Source: Rugosimonospora acidiphila (GTDB taxonomy: Bacteria; Actinomycetota; Actinomycetes; Mycobacteriales; Micromonosporaceae). Taken from it: a DNA stretch of 64,000 bases. The first letter of the stretch is position 1, and each line of letters starts with the position of its first letter. Below are positions 41,077 through 50,840 of the stretch, piece by piece. A program made the position numbers and the translations under genes. The stretch lies in the NCBI RefSeq assembly GCF_039543385.1, contig NZ_BAABJQ010000038.1, positions 16,759 through 80,758 on the forward strand, read 5' to 3'. Under the pieces are notes generated by a model. It was not told the DNA's origin. It worked only from the letters and a program-made list of their open reading frames with translations, and searched no databases.

Positions 41077-42293
41077 TAGGGTCTCCTTGAGAAGGCTGCG
41101 GTGTACAGGGCCAGGCCGCCGGTGGTGAGGATGAAGCCCGCCCAGACGGTGGACAGGGGTCCCCAGCCCGCGTCGATGGTGAGGGCACCACCGATCGCGC
41201 CGAAGGCGTTGGCGAGGTTGAGGGCGGCGAGGTTGAGCGCCCCCATGAGCGTCGGGGCGTCCGGCGCCAGCCTCGTCAGCCGGACCTGAATGGTGGGGAT
41301 CGCGGCCATCATGGTGGCACCGACGCCGAACAGGCAGGGCATCAGGAGCAACAGGTCGTCACCGGCGACGCCGATCAGGGCCAGGAACACCAGCACACCG
41401 CCGTAGCCGCCGATGAGGCCTCGGTGCTCGTACCGGTCGGCCAGGCGGCCGCCGAGCTGGTTGCCGGCCGCCATGCCGAGGCCGAAGACGGCCAGCGCGA
41501 CCGGGATGAGGGAGGCATCGCGGCGCGCGGCGTCGGTGATGAACGGGCCGATGAACGTGTACACGGCGAAGATGCTGGAGATGCCGAGCGCGGCGACGGC
41601 GACCATCAGCCAGACGCTGCCCCGGCGCAGCGCCCCGAGCTCTTCGGTGATGGAGCTGCCGTGCAAATCCCGGGTCCGCGGCAGCCAGGCCACGAGGGCG
41701 AGGCCGGCCAGCAGGCCGAGAGCGACCACCGTCCAGTACATGGCGCGCCAGCCGGCGTGCTGGCCGACGAAGGTGCCCAGCGGCGACCCGACGACGGTGG
41801 CGACGGTCAGTCCGCTCATCACGGTGGCGAACGCCTTGCCACCCCGGCCGGGGCCGTACACGTACGCGGCGACGACGGCCCCGGCGCCGAAGAACGCACC
41901 CTGGACGCTGCCGGCAAGGAACCGGAACACGACCAGCAGCGTGACGTCCGGGGCCACCGCGGACAACCCGTTGCCGGTCAGGAACAACGCGACCAGGCCG
42001 AGCAGCAGGGTGCGCCGGTTGACCCGGGCGGCGAACAGGGTGATCGCCGGCGAACCGACGACCACCCCGAGCGCGTATGCGGTAACCGCGTGGGTGGCGA
42101 CCGGGACGGGCACGCCGAGGTCTGTCGCGAACAGCTGGATGATGCCGTTACTGCCGAACTCGCCGGTCCCGATCGCGAACGTGCCCAGCGCCAGGGCGAG
42201 CAGCGCGAGCGCCGGGTTGCGGATCGGCGAGGTGGCGACGGTGTGCCGGACCTCTTCGGCGACGCACTGTCCTTCAAGGGCACGGTGATGCAC
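41076..42293 (-). CDS. MFS transporter (drug/sugar efflux, AraJ/Cmx type)
   Basis: A 405-residue 12-helix major facilitator of the DHA1 family. The start region PALALLALALGTFAIGTGEF is the typical first helix with the GTxEF motif. RVNRRTLLLG is motif A, and FLAGSVQGAFFGAG lies in helix 4. It probably exports a small hydrophobic compound or sugar. It starts at GTG 42293, 28 bases after the hydrolase stop, and is likely controlled from the SARP-type promoter upstream of that gene. Confidence 0.93.
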   Translation of the reverse strand: MHHRALEGQCVAEEVRHTVATSPIRNPALALLALALGTFAIGTGEFGSNGIIQLFATDLGVPVPVATHAVTAYALGVVVGSPAITLFAARVNRRTLLLGLVALFLTGNGLSAVAPDVTLLVVFRFLAGSVQGAFFGAGAVVAAYVYGPGRGGKAFATVMSGLTVATVVGSPLGTFVGQHAGWRAMYWTVVALGLLAGLALVAWLPRTRDLHGSSITEELGALRRGSVWLMVAVAALGISSIFAVYTFIGPFITDAARRDASLIPVALAVFGLGMAAGNQLGGRLADRYEHRGLIGGYGGVLVFLALIGVAGDDLLLLMPCLFGVGATMMAAIPTIQVRLTRLAPDAPTLMGALNLAALNLANAFGAIGGALTIDAGWGPLSTVWAGFILTTGGLALYTAAFSRRP

Positions 42294-42321
42294 GGTCGTC
42301 CTTGTCAGTCGGAGGGACGGC

Positions 42322-43122
42322 TCAGCACGCGGCGCGCGCGATGATGTCGGCCGCCGCGGCCGGTTGGGAGATCATCGCGACGTGTGATGCGCTGACTTCG
42401 CGGACCTGGGACCCGGCGCGCTGCGCCATGAACCGCTGCGCCGCGGCCGGTAGGACCTGGTCGTTGCGGGCTACCAGGTACCAGGAGGGGATCGTCCGCC
42501 ATGCCGGGGCGCTGGACGGCTCGCCGAGGGTGCGGGCGTCGGCGGGCCGCTGGCCGGCCCACATCAGGTCGGTGGTGGCCCGCGGCACGTCACCGGCGAA
42601 CACGTCGTGAAAGGCGTCCTTCTTGATGTAGCCGTCGACGAGCCCCTCACCGTAGGGGCGGAAGTCCAGCGCCGTCTCGTTGAGCCTGCTGCCCGGGTAC
42701 TTCGTCTGCAGGCCCAGCAGCGTGTCGTTGACGTCCGGGGCGAACGCGGCCACGTAGACCAGGGCCTTGACGTTGGCGTTGCCGGTCGCCGCGTTGGTGA
42801 TGACCATGCCGCCGTAGGAGTGCGCGGCGAGCACCACCGGCCCGCTGATGGTGGCCAGGACGCTGGCCAGGTAGGCCGAGTCGGCCGACACGCTGCGCAG
42901 CGGGTTCGCCGGCGCGATCACCGGGTACCCCTCGCGGAGGAGCCGGGTGGCCACCGCGTTCCAGCCGGAGGCATCGGCGAAGGCGCCGTGGACGAGGACC
43001 ACGGTCGGCTTGGGTTTGCGGGCGGACGAGGCGGTTGCGGAGGTTGTGGAGGCGGTGGCCAGGAAGGCGCCGGCCGCCACAGCGGCGGTTCCGGCGAGTA
43101 CGGTGCGACGAGTCGTTGTCAT
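42322..43122 (-). CDS. Exported alpha/beta hydrolase (copy 1)
   Basis: A 266-residue hydrolase. A Tat-type signal (TTTRRTVLAGTAAVAAGAFL) directs export. The core begins TVVLVHGAFADASGWNAV; the nucleophile elbow is AHSYGG and the catalytic His is in SASHVAMIS. The HGAFAD/PNPLR pattern matches the esterase/hydroxynitrile-lyase-like group seen also at 50841-51563, which lacks the signal peptide. The promoter contains phased SARP-type repeats (43145-43187) ending 8 bp from a TACGTT -10 hexamer; the transcript would be nearly leaderless. It is the first gene of a three-gene operon. Confidence 0.92.
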   Translation of the reverse strand: MTTTRRTVLAGTAAVAAGAFLATASTTSATASSARKPKPTVVLVHGAFADASGWNAVATRLLREGYPVIAPANPLRSVSADSAYLASVLATISGPVVLAAHSYGGMVITNAATGNANVKALVYVAAFAPDVNDTLLGLQTKYPGSRLNETALDFRPYGEGLVDGYIKKDAFHDVFAGDVPRATTDLMWAGQRPADARTLGEPSSAPAWRTIPSWYLVARNDQVLPAAAQRFMAQRAGSQVREVSASHVAMISQPAAAADIIARAAC

Positions 43123-43130
43123 GGCTGGGA

Positions 43131-43188
43131 AACGTAGGGACCGGCACTTGACGGTGACTGAACGGAAGATTCATTTGCGGTCAAGTGC
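43131..43188 (-). promoter_or_regulatory. SARP-type phased repeats and -10 box upstream of hydrolase copy 1
   Basis: Read on the minus strand, four units recur every 11 bp: TTGACCG, TGAATCT, TTCAGTC and TCAAGTG. After the last, 8 bp separate it from TACGTT (43131-43136). Heptamers at 11-bp phase with 8 bp to the -10 are the known geometry of SARP sites. The outer heptamers also form an inverted repeat CACTTGAC...GTCAAGTG. Confidence 0.65.
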
Positions 43189-43251
43189 GCCGCCCTAGCT
43201 TGCCGGCATGAAGCATGCGAGCCGCGGCACCGCCGCCCGATGGGGTTTCTG

Positions 43252-43672
43252 AACCCATGTCGTCTACTACGTCGCCGCCAACCTGGTCCAGATACTGGTG
43301 TGGTGGCGGCTGGCGGCTGCGAACCCGGCGGTCGACGTGGTGCACGGCGACGCGACGTTTCTGGCCGACGTGCTGGCCCAGCGTGAACTCGGTCACGCCG
43401 ATGTCGTGGTCAGTGGCCTGCCCTGGGCGGCGTTCGGGCCGGACCAGCAGCGGGCGGTACTGTCCGCGGTCGTCGCCGCGCTGCCGCCGCACGGCGTGTT
43501 CACCACCTTCGCGTACGTGCATGCCCGGTGGGCGCCGTCGGCGCGTCGGCTGGTGCGCTCGCTGCGGGCGCGGTTTGACGAGGTGGCAGTCAGCCGGACG
43601 GTCTGGGGGAACTTGCCGCCGGCACTGGTGTACGCGTGCCGGCGTCCATATCTCGCGGCCGGGCCACGGTGA
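43252..43672 (+). pseudogene. Fused relic: membrane segment plus methyltransferase C-terminus
   Basis: One open frame follows a stop at about 43248. Its beginning (HVVYYVAANLVQILVWWRLA) looks like the end of a 2TM-type membrane protein, and from about 43330 it reads as the C-terminal half of a PmtA/KsgA-like SAM methyltransferase: DVVVSGLPWAAFGPDQQRAV, VFTTFAYVHARW and SRTVWGNLPPALVYACRRP. The SAM-binding N-terminus is missing and there is no good start, so it is probably a deletion chimera. A GTG at 43298 could still allow expression. Confidence 0.55.
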
Positions 43673-43702
43673 GGAATCCGCGGACCGGGCCGACGCGCCG
43701 GG

Positions 43703-46700
43703 TCATGCTCCGCTGATCAGCGCCTCGGCGCGGCGCGCGAACAGGTGCGCGCCGCGGGCGTCCGACAACGCCCGGGCCCGTTCGGCGGCGGCCCGTACCT
43801 CGTCGGCGGGCGCGCCGCCGGCCGCCAGCAGGCGGGCTCGCAGGAGCAGCAGCAGGCCCTCGGCGTACCGTTCGCCGTGGGTGTCGAGCGCGTGCTCGGC
43901 GCGGTCGAGGGCGGTCGCGGCGAGGTCCGGGCGGCCGGCGGCGAGCCACATCTCTGCGATCAGCCCGCTCCATGCGGCCAGTCCGGTTACCGGCGGGTCG
44001 AGCAGGTGGGTGGTGAGCACGGCCTCGGCTTCGGTGGCCGCCGCGGCCGCGTCGTGGCCGGTCACGGCGCGCGCCCAGCACCGGTTCACGCGGGCGAAGG
44101 CCCCGAAGAACCGGAACGAGAAGCCGGCGTCCTCGGCGATGCCGCGTTCGGCGGTCCGCAACGCCCAATCCGGGTCACCGGCGAGGGCGGCGAGCGTCGA
44201 CGCGAAGCCGGCCCACAGGGTGATGGTGTAGGGATCGTCGCCGGCGGCTTCCATGGTGTCCAGGACCGTCCGGGCAGCGTCGAGGTCACCGTGCAGGGCG
44301 AAGATCTTGGCGCGCAGGCCGGCCATGATCAGATGTAGTTCGCGGTGCAGCGAGTAGTGAGTGTACCCGTCGATATCCTCGAGGAGCGTGCGGTCGGACC
44401 GGCGCTGATAGTCGTACGCCTCGCCGAGGTTGCCGATGGACCACTGGTAAATCGCCCACATGTGCAAGCCGTAGGCGCGCATGGTCGGATCGGCCGAGAC
44501 GGTGGTCTGCGCCAGAAACTGGCGGGCCAGCCGGCCGGCGCGGTCCAGCTGCAGACCTTGGCAGGACAGTGCGAACCGGGAGATCAGGAAGTTGACGGCG
44601 ACCTCCGCCTGGCCGAGCTCGCGGGCCAGGTGCTCGGCGCGCTCCAGGAGGTCGTTCGTCGACTCCGCGTAGCCGGATCGACGAACAACCGCGGTGAGCA
44701 GCGACAGCGCGGCCAGTTCGAGCTCGGCCTGACCAGCGGTCCGGGCGACCTGCGCCGCCGAGTGCAGGTGCTGCGCGGCGGCGTCGAAGGCGGACTTGGA
44801 CGCCGCCTGCCAGCCGGCGCGGATCAGCGCGTCGGCGGTCCGGGCCGGGTCGGCGAGCGGACCAGCGGCCCAGAGGTGATGCGCGAGGCGTTCGGCGACC
44901 GATTCGACCCTGGTGTCGGTGGCCGCCAGAGCGTCGGCGATGCGGAGGTGCAGCTGGATCTTGCGGTGGGGTGACAGCGCGGTGACGACCGACTCGCGGG
45001 CCAGGTCGTGGGAGAACTGCACGACGAGGGAATGGCCCTGGGCCGGCCGGAGCAGGCCCAGCTGCTCGGCCGGCTCGATGCGCTCGAGCAGGGTCTGCCC
45101 GTCCGTGGCGGTCACGCGGCAGAGCAGGTTGAAGTCGACGTCGCCGCCGATGACCGCGGCGGCCTGCAGCAGGTCGCGAGCATCGTCGTCGAGGCGGGAG
45201 ACGCGGTCATGGACGACGTCTCGCACGGTCGACGGTACGGCGGTGACCGCCTCGCCGACCGCGAGCAACCGAACCAGTTCCTGGACGAAGAACGGGTTGC
45301 CGGCGGTGCGGGCGTGGATGCCGATAGTCACATCGCCGCCTAGGTCGCTGCCGATCTCGCGGCGCACCAGTTCGGCGACGTCGGCGGCGGGCAGCGGGCC
45401 GAGCCGAATCCGGCGGTGACCCGGGACCCGGCTGACGGCGGCGAGCATCCGCAGCAGCTGCGCATCGGGGACCGGGGCGCGGTCGCGCAGCGTGCCGATC
45501 AGCGCGACGCCGTCAGGCAGCCGGGCGGCCAGGTGACCGAACAGCTGGAGGGAGGCAAGGTCGGCCCACTGCAAGTCGTCGATGACCAGCAGCACCGGCT
45601 GCTTGGCGGCGACCTCTCGGAGTACGTTCACCGCCGCCTCGAAGAGCCGGAACTGGCGGCCGAAGTCGGACAGCGACGGTGTCGTCTGCGCGCCGTCCGC
45701 TGACACGACCAGCCGACCGAGCTCACCGTCGAGCCACTCCCGGCGAACGGCCGGGGGCAGAGCGCCGAGGACCGCGTCGACCGCGCGTATCCACGGCCAC
45801 ATCGCCGGCGCGCCGGAGCCCTCCAGGCAGTGGCCCCAGACGACGAGCGCTCCCTCGCCGCCGGCGTTGCCGACCGCCTCGTCGACCAGTCGTGTCTTGC
45901 CGACGCCCGGCTCCCCTTCGACCAGGACGAGTCCGGTGCCACCGGCCAGGGCGGACTGCACGGCCCGGCGTAGCACCGCGAGCTCGCCGGCCCGGCCGAT
46001 CAGTCCGCCACCGGCCGGCCGGTCTGCCGCGGCCGGTTCGGCGCGGACGTGGTGGGCCGCCTGCAGGACCGGTCCAGGGTCGAGGCCGAAGTCGTCGGCG
46101 AGTCGGGCGCGGATGTCGTCATAGGCCGCGTCCGCCTCGGCGCCCCGCCCTGCTGCGGCCAGTAGCGAGACGAGGGCAGCGTGAATCGGCTCGTGAAGTG
46201 GCTTCATGGCCGCCGCCAGCCGCAGCGGGGCCAGGAGGCGATCCGGCTCGCCGAGAGCGACCGCGAGGTCGGCGGCCCGGGTGCAGGCGCTGAAGAACTC
46301 TTCGTCGAGCGCGCCGAACAGGAAGGTCGCCCGCGGCCCCGCGGGCAGGCCCTGGCCGACCGGTCCGCGCCACAAGCCCAAGGCCTGCGCATACAGATTG
46401 AGGGACGGTTCACCGGCGAGTTCCCGGGCCCGGTGCACCAGATCACGGAACTCGGTGAGATCCACCGTCATGACCGGCGCGTCGAACAGGTAGCTGTTGC
46501 CGCGCCGCTGCAGGTATGACCCGGTTTCCCGGGCCAGCAGAGAAGGCTCCAACAGCCGCCGCACCGCGCCCACATACTTTTGGACGATGTTGAGCGCGCT
46601 GGGCGGCACATCGCCCTCCCAGAGCACGTCAATCAGTTCGTCCGTGCTGATCGGTCGCCCGGCCCGGGCGACGAGCACCGCGAGCAGGAAAGTCTGTTGC

Positions 46701-46774
46701 CGAGGGCCGGTGTCCACGACGACGCCGTCGTGCTGCAGACGTAGCCGGCCCAGGATGTCGACGCGAAGCAACAC
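43703..46774 (-). CDS. SARP-type regulator with AAA ATPase and TPR domains (copy 1)
   Basis: A 1023-residue AfsR-like regulator. Residues 1-95 are the OmpR-type winged helix (VDILGRLRLQHDGVVVDTGP ... LIDVLWEGDVPPSALNIVQK). Residues 98-245 form the bacterial activator (BTAD) domain. The ATPase has LIGRAGELAVLRRA, Walker A GEPGVGKTRLV (about 285-295) and Walker B LLVIDDLQWAD. TPR-like helices fill the rest. GTG 46774 is preceded by AAAGGCGAG. It is divergent from a second such regulator at 47157. The phased repeats at both hydrolase operon promoters are likely targets of one or both proteins. Confidence 0.92.
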   Translation of the reverse strand: MLLRVDILGRLRLQHDGVVVDTGPRQQTFLLAVLVARAGRPISTDELIDVLWEGDVPPSALNIVQKYVGAVRRLLEPSLLARETGSYLQRRGNSYLFDAPVMTVDLTEFRDLVHRARELAGEPSLNLYAQALGLWRGPVGQGLPAGPRATFLFGALDEEFFSACTRAADLAVALGEPDRLLAPLRLAAAMKPLHEPIHAALVSLLAAAGRGAEADAAYDDIRARLADDFGLDPGPVLQAAHHVRAEPAAADRPAGGGLIGRAGELAVLRRAVQSALAGGTGLVLVEGEPGVGKTRLVDEAVGNAGGEGALVVWGHCLEGSGAPAMWPWIRAVDAVLGALPPAVRREWLDGELGRLVVSADGAQTTPSLSDFGRQFRLFEAAVNVLREVAAKQPVLLVIDDLQWADLASLQLFGHLAARLPDGVALIGTLRDRAPVPDAQLLRMLAAVSRVPGHRRIRLGPLPAADVAELVRREIGSDLGGDVTIGIHARTAGNPFFVQELVRLLAVGEAVTAVPSTVRDVVHDRVSRLDDDARDLLQAAAVIGGDVDFNLLCRVTATDGQTLLERIEPAEQLGLLRPAQGHSLVVQFSHDLARESVVTALSPHRKIQLHLRIADALAATDTRVESVAERLAHHLWAAGPLADPARTADALIRAGWQAASKSAFDAAAQHLHSAAQVARTAGQAELELAALSLLTAVVRRSGYAESTNDLLERAEHLARELGQAEVAVNFLISRFALSCQGLQLDRAGRLARQFLAQTTVSADPTMRAYGLHMWAIYQWSIGNLGEAYDYQRRSDRTLLEDIDGYTHYSLHRELHLIMAGLRAKIFALHGDLDAARTVLDTMEAAGDDPYTITLWAGFASTLAALAGDPDWALRTAERGIAEDAGFSFRFFGAFARVNRCWARAVTGHDAAAAATEAEAVLTTHLLDPPVTGLAAWSGLIAEMWLAAGRPDLAATALDRAEHALDTHGERYAEGLLLLLRARLLAAGGAPADEVRAAAERARALSDARGAHLFARRAEALISGA

Positions 46775-46798
46775 CTCGCCTTTCTTCGTAGAGGCAAC

Positions 46799-46818
46799 AT
46801 TCTATTGGGCCGCTTGAC
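46799..46818 (-). promoter_or_regulatory. Promoter-like elements of SARP copy 1
   Basis: On the minus strand GTCAAGC (46812-46818) is followed after 7 bp by TAGAAT (46799-46804), a good -10. The TCAAG core resembles the repeats at the hydrolase promoters and suggests autoregulation. Confidence 0.4.
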
Positions 46819-47156
46819 CGGCCCACACCGTCTTCAGATGCCGATCTGCTGGTTGCCGTGCTTGCCTCCGCATGACCAGTGATGTCGCTGTTGGCGCGAT
46901 GTGTGCCTACCCGTTTCGTCGGTAACACGATCGCCCTTCACGCCGCGCGCTCCGCGAGCGACCACACGATCCGGTGCCGCGCCGTCCGGAAACGCTCTGG
47001 TCCACGTGTGCATGATCAGCAACACCTGTGACAACAGGAGGTAATGGATGCCCAGCGGCAGCGGACGGCGGCCCGGCGCCGGTGGCGCTGGGGACATCCA
47101 CGGCCGAGAGGGAGCGCTAGTCTGGCACCGACATCTTCTCGTCGAAGAGGACTCGA
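46819..47156. other. Divergent intergenic region between the two SARP-type genes
   Basis: About 340 bp without a gene. GAAGAGGA at about 47140 is the ribosome site for copy 2. No palindrome stands out beyond the TCAAG element noted for copy 1. Confidence 0.4.
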
Positions 47157-50100
47157 ATGGCCGAATCCTCCCTCCCCCGACCGAACGCCGGAACCGAACC
47201 GTCGCTCGTCGCTGCGCGCGGTGCCGCCACGCTGGTCGACCCGGAGCGCGCCGATGACACCTTGACCGTCCAGATCCTCGGCCCCTTACGGATGTGGCGG
47301 GGCGGCGCCGAGGTCGACACCGGGCCGCGCCAGCAGGCGTATCTCCTCGCTCTGCTGCTGTTGCGGGCCGGTCACTCGGTCAGCTCGTCCGAGCTCATCG
47401 ACCTCGTCTGGGGCGAGACCGTGCCCGCGTCGGCGCTGAACATCCTGCAGAAGTACGTCGGTACGGTGCGACGACTCGTCGAACCGAACCTGCCCGCGCG
47501 GGCACCTGGCTCGTATCTGCACCGCACCGACACCGGCTACCGATTCGACGACGGCCGCGTGCAGCTCGACCTGACGGAGTTTCGACGGCTGCTGCGCCTC
47601 GCGCGCGCTGCGGTGGACACCGACCGGCTCGACGAGGCGGCGGACACATACGAAAAGGCCCTGTCGCGGTGGCGGGGGTCCGTGGGCGACGGGCTGCCCA
47701 TCACCAACGCCGCCAGCCCGCTGTTCGCCTCCGTCAACCGCGAGCTGCGCGACGCCTGCGTCGAGGCCGCTCAGGTTGTCGTGCCGCGCGGCCGGGCTGA
47801 ACGCATCCTGCAACCACTGCGCCTCGCCGCATGGTTGGCGCCCTTCGACGAGATCATGCAGTCGACGCTCATGACGGCCTTGGACGCGTGGGGACTGCAG
47901 GCGGAGGCCTTGTCGGTGTTCGACACGGTGCGCCTGCGGCTGACCGAGGAGCTGGGCATCGGTCCCGGCCTGGCGCTTCGCGAGGCGCATCGACGCGTGC
48001 TGCGCGGGGCCGGAGCCGTCGTTGGTCCCAGCGCCGCCGGCGCCCACCGCGAGCCCCTGAACCCGACCGCATCCCAAGGGCAGTCCACGGCACGAAAGCG
48101 CTCCGACCACCGGTCCGATCGGCTTTTCGGGCGGCAGGAGCAGTTGGTCCTGCTGCACCAGGCCGTCGAGTCGGCGGTCTCCGGCCGAGCGCAGATTGTG
48201 CTCGTCGAAGGTCCCCCCGGGGCGGGCAAGAGCCGGTTGCTGGCCGAGGCCGCCGACCAGGCCGCCGCGAACGGTGTCGTCACGTTCTGGGGTCGATGCC
48301 ACGACGGCGAAGGCGCTCCGTCGATGTGGCCCTGGATGCAGGTCGTCGAGGCCGTGATTGCGACCCTCCCGGAACACGACCGGGGGCGTTGGGTTGCGGT
48401 GCTCGACGACCTGCTGCGGCGCCCGGGACGCGAAGCGGACGTCCCGGCGCGGCCGGACGCCGGAGCACAGTTCCAACTCTTCACGAAGGTCGTGGCGCTG
48501 TTCGGCGATGCCGCCGCCCGCCGGCCGATCATCGTGGTCATCGATGACCTCCACTGGGCCGACCATGCCTCGCTGCAATTGTTCGCGTTTCTGGCCGGCT
48601 CGCTGCCGGCCCGCAGTGCGCTGATGGGCAGCGTGCGTGACCATGCGCCGACGCCCACGCAGCATCTGCGCCGGGTGCTGGCGGGCATTGCCCGCCAAGG
48701 CGGCCATCAGCGCATCACGGTCGGCCCCCTCAGCCCGGCGGACGTCGCCGAACTGGTCCATCAGGAGACCGGGCAGCGGCCAAGTCCGGCGGTCGCCCGA
48801 GACATCCAGGCCCGGACCGAGGGCAACCCCTTGTTCGTCCGCGAACTCGCGAGGTTCCTCGCCGAAGAGGGCCACCTGTCCGACCCGGCGGCCGCCCGGG
48901 CCGCCATTCCGGCAACGGTGCGCGACATCGTCCGCGACCGGATGGCCAGGCTCGAGGACGGGGACCGCCGGCTGCTCGAGGTGGCGGCGCTCATGGGCCG
49001 CAGCATCGACGTGCGCTTGCTGGCCGACGCGAACGACCTCGACGTGCTGCAGTGCGTCGCACGGCTGGAGGCCCTGGCCGACCTCGGCCTGGTCGAGGTC
49101 GACCCCGTTCCCCTGGGTGGCTGGCGTTTCGTACACGACCTCGTCCGTGAGTCGGTGGTCCGGTCGACGTCGCGGTCTGACGCGAGCCAGTTCCACCTGC
49201 GCATCGCGGCCCTGCTCGCGCAGACCCAGGAACCGGCTGAGCGTCAGCGCGAGGCTCTCGCCCACCATCTGCTCTGCGCGGGCCCGCTGGCCGACCCGGA
49301 GGAGACGGCGCAGGCGCTGATCGTCGCCGGCCGCATCGCGGCCCGGCGATCCGCCTACGACCGAGCGGAGCACCATCTCGCCGCGGCCGCCCAGACCGCG
49401 CGCAGCGCCATCCTCCTCGACCTCGAGCTGAGTGCGCTGACCGAGCTGACCGCCGTTGCCGGCATCTACGCCGGCTTCGTCGGCGCGCCCATGGACCATC
49501 TGGACCGCGCCGAGGAGGTCGCGCGGTTGCTTGGCCGGGAACGAGAAGCCACCGCATTGCTCTTCTCCCGCTTTCTGGCGCACGCCCAAGGTATTCAGCT
49601 GGATGCGGCCGGGCGCCTCGCCCGCCGGCTGCTGCACTATGGGCAGCGCTCCGCGGACCCCGTGGTGCGGGCGTCCGGCCATCACGCGTGGGGCGTCCAT
49701 CAGTGGAGCACGGGCAACGTCGGCGAGGCCTACCGGAACCTCAGCGAGTCCGACGCACTCGTCCGGGCCGAACGGGACGCCGAGCCGCTGCGCCACCGGC
49801 TGCAGATGATGACGCCGGTCATGCTGGCGCTGAACACCGCGTTGCACGGTGATCCGGCCGCCGCCCGCCAGCTCTTGGACACGGTGGAGTCCCAGGCCGG
49901 CGACGATCCGTATGCCCTCAGCATCTGGGGCTCGTTCGCGGTCACCGCAGCGGCCGTGGCGGGAGACTCCGCCTGGGCGCTGCGGTCGGCGCAGAAGGCG
50001 ATCGACGCCGATCCGAACTTCTCCTTCACCTTCTCCGGCAGCTACCCGCGGCTCGCGAAACACTGGGCAACGGCGATGTCCGGCGGTGACCCAGGCCAGG

Positions 50101-50447
50101 CGGCGCTCGAGATGGAGCGCCTGATCGAGAGCGCACTGGTCGACCCGCCTCGATCGAATCTCGCCACCTGGTATGCACTGCTGGCCGAGGTGCTGCTGCG
50201 AGCCGGGGACGTCGGCGCCGCTATCACCGCACTGGACAAGGGCGAGACGTTCATCGAGACCTACGGCGAACGGTACGCCGAGGGCCTGGTCCTGCTCATC
50301 CGCGCGCAGGCGCTGCGAGCCGGCGGCGACGTCGAGTCCGCGCAGAATGTCGCTCGCCGGGCCCTGACGCTTACCCGGGAACGCGAGGCCAACCTGTTCG
50401 CGGCGCGTGTCGGCGAACTGCTGGGGCTGTTCGAAGATCACCCGTAA
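47157..50447 (+). CDS. SARP-type regulator with AAA ATPase and TPR domains (copy 2)
   Basis: A 1096-residue paralogue of the divergent copy 1. It has a roughly 38-residue N-terminal extension, a winged helix (QILGPLRMWRGGAEVDTGPR ... LIDLVWGETVPASALNILQK), a BTAD domain, then an ATPase with RLFGRQEQLVLLHQA, Walker A GPPGAGKSRLL (near residue 352) and Walker B IVVIDDLHWAD. The remainder is TPR-like. Shared motifs along the whole length show a duplication. ATG 47157 has GAAGAGGA upstream. It probably activates one of the hydrolase operons in response to a nucleotide- or ligand-dependent switch. Confidence 0.92.
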   Translation: MAESSLPRPNAGTEPSLVAARGAATLVDPERADDTLTVQILGPLRMWRGGAEVDTGPRQQAYLLALLLLRAGHSVSSSELIDLVWGETVPASALNILQKYVGTVRRLVEPNLPARAPGSYLHRTDTGYRFDDGRVQLDLTEFRRLLRLARAAVDTDRLDEAADTYEKALSRWRGSVGDGLPITNAASPLFASVNRELRDACVEAAQVVVPRGRAERILQPLRLAAWLAPFDEIMQSTLMTALDAWGLQAEALSVFDTVRLRLTEELGIGPGLALREAHRRVLRGAGAVVGPSAAGAHREPLNPTASQGQSTARKRSDHRSDRLFGRQEQLVLLHQAVESAVSGRAQIVLVEGPPGAGKSRLLAEAADQAAANGVVTFWGRCHDGEGAPSMWPWMQVVEAVIATLPEHDRGRWVAVLDDLLRRPGREADVPARPDAGAQFQLFTKVVALFGDAAARRPIIVVIDDLHWADHASLQLFAFLAGSLPARSALMGSVRDHAPTPTQHLRRVLAGIARQGGHQRITVGPLSPADVAELVHQETGQRPSPAVARDIQARTEGNPLFVRELARFLAEEGHLSDPAAARAAIPATVRDIVRDRMARLEDGDRRLLEVAALMGRSIDVRLLADANDLDVLQCVARLEALADLGLVEVDPVPLGGWRFVHDLVRESVVRSTSRSDASQFHLRIAALLAQTQEPAERQREALAHHLLCAGPLADPEETAQALIVAGRIAARRSAYDRAEHHLAAAAQTARSAILLDLELSALTELTAVAGIYAGFVGAPMDHLDRAEEVARLLGREREATALLFSRFLAHAQGIQLDAAGRLARRLLHYGQRSADPVVRASGHHAWGVHQWSTGNVGEAYRNLSESDALVRAERDAEPLRHRLQMMTPVMLALNTALHGDPAAARQLLDTVESQAGDDPYALSIWGSFAVTAAAVAGDSAWALRSAQKAIDADPNFSFTFSGSYPRLAKHWATAMSGGDPGQAALEMERLIESALVDPPRSNLATWYALLAEVLLRAGDVGAAITALDKGETFIETYGERYAEGLVLLIRAQALRAGGDVESAQNVARRALTLTREREANLFAARVGELLGLFEDHP

Positions 50448-50456
50448 CCGCGCTTC

Positions 50457-50700
50457 CTAGGAGGCGATGACCAGGTTTTCCGTCGGCAGGGTCTGGCAGG
50501 CCAGCAACCAGCCCGCGGCGATCTCGTCGGTGGAGAAGAGCCCGCGGGCGTCGGTCTCGTAGCGGCGGGACAGGACCCGCACCCGGCAGGTGCCGCAGGA
50601 CCCTTCGCCGCACGACTGCGGGAGCGGTACACCGGCCTCGTTGGCCGCGTCGAGCACGGTCTGGCCGGGCTCCGCCTGGGGGATCGGACTCGGTCTCCAC
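50457..50700 (-). pseudogene. 2Fe-2S ferredoxin-domain fragment
   Basis: About 66 well-conserved residues: TVLDAANEAGVPLPQSCGEG, then SCGTCRVRVLSRR and WLLACQTLPTENLVI, with the C-x4-C-x2-C...C cluster ligands of plant-type ferredoxins found at the end of dioxygenase reductases. The flavin/NAD-binding reductase part that should precede it is absent, and the upstream frame degenerates before 50700. It is a truncated remnant, although the domain itself could fold if expressed. Confidence 0.65.
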
Positions 50701-50840
50701 CTGTGGTTCGCTCGGTCCGCTCCCCAGACCCCGGTCGGTCAACGCGCCTGATTCCACCGTCGCACCCAAGGCCGTCTGGACGTTGCTTGGCAGATACCGT
50801 GCCGCCGGAGCATCGGCGGCACGGCCTCAAGCGTCGGTAC

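Noticed and set aside
47286..50441. 1051-residue open frame antisense to the second SARP-type gene
   Set aside because: It is a shadow frame; the plus-strand protein has complete winged-helix, BTAD and ATPase motifs.
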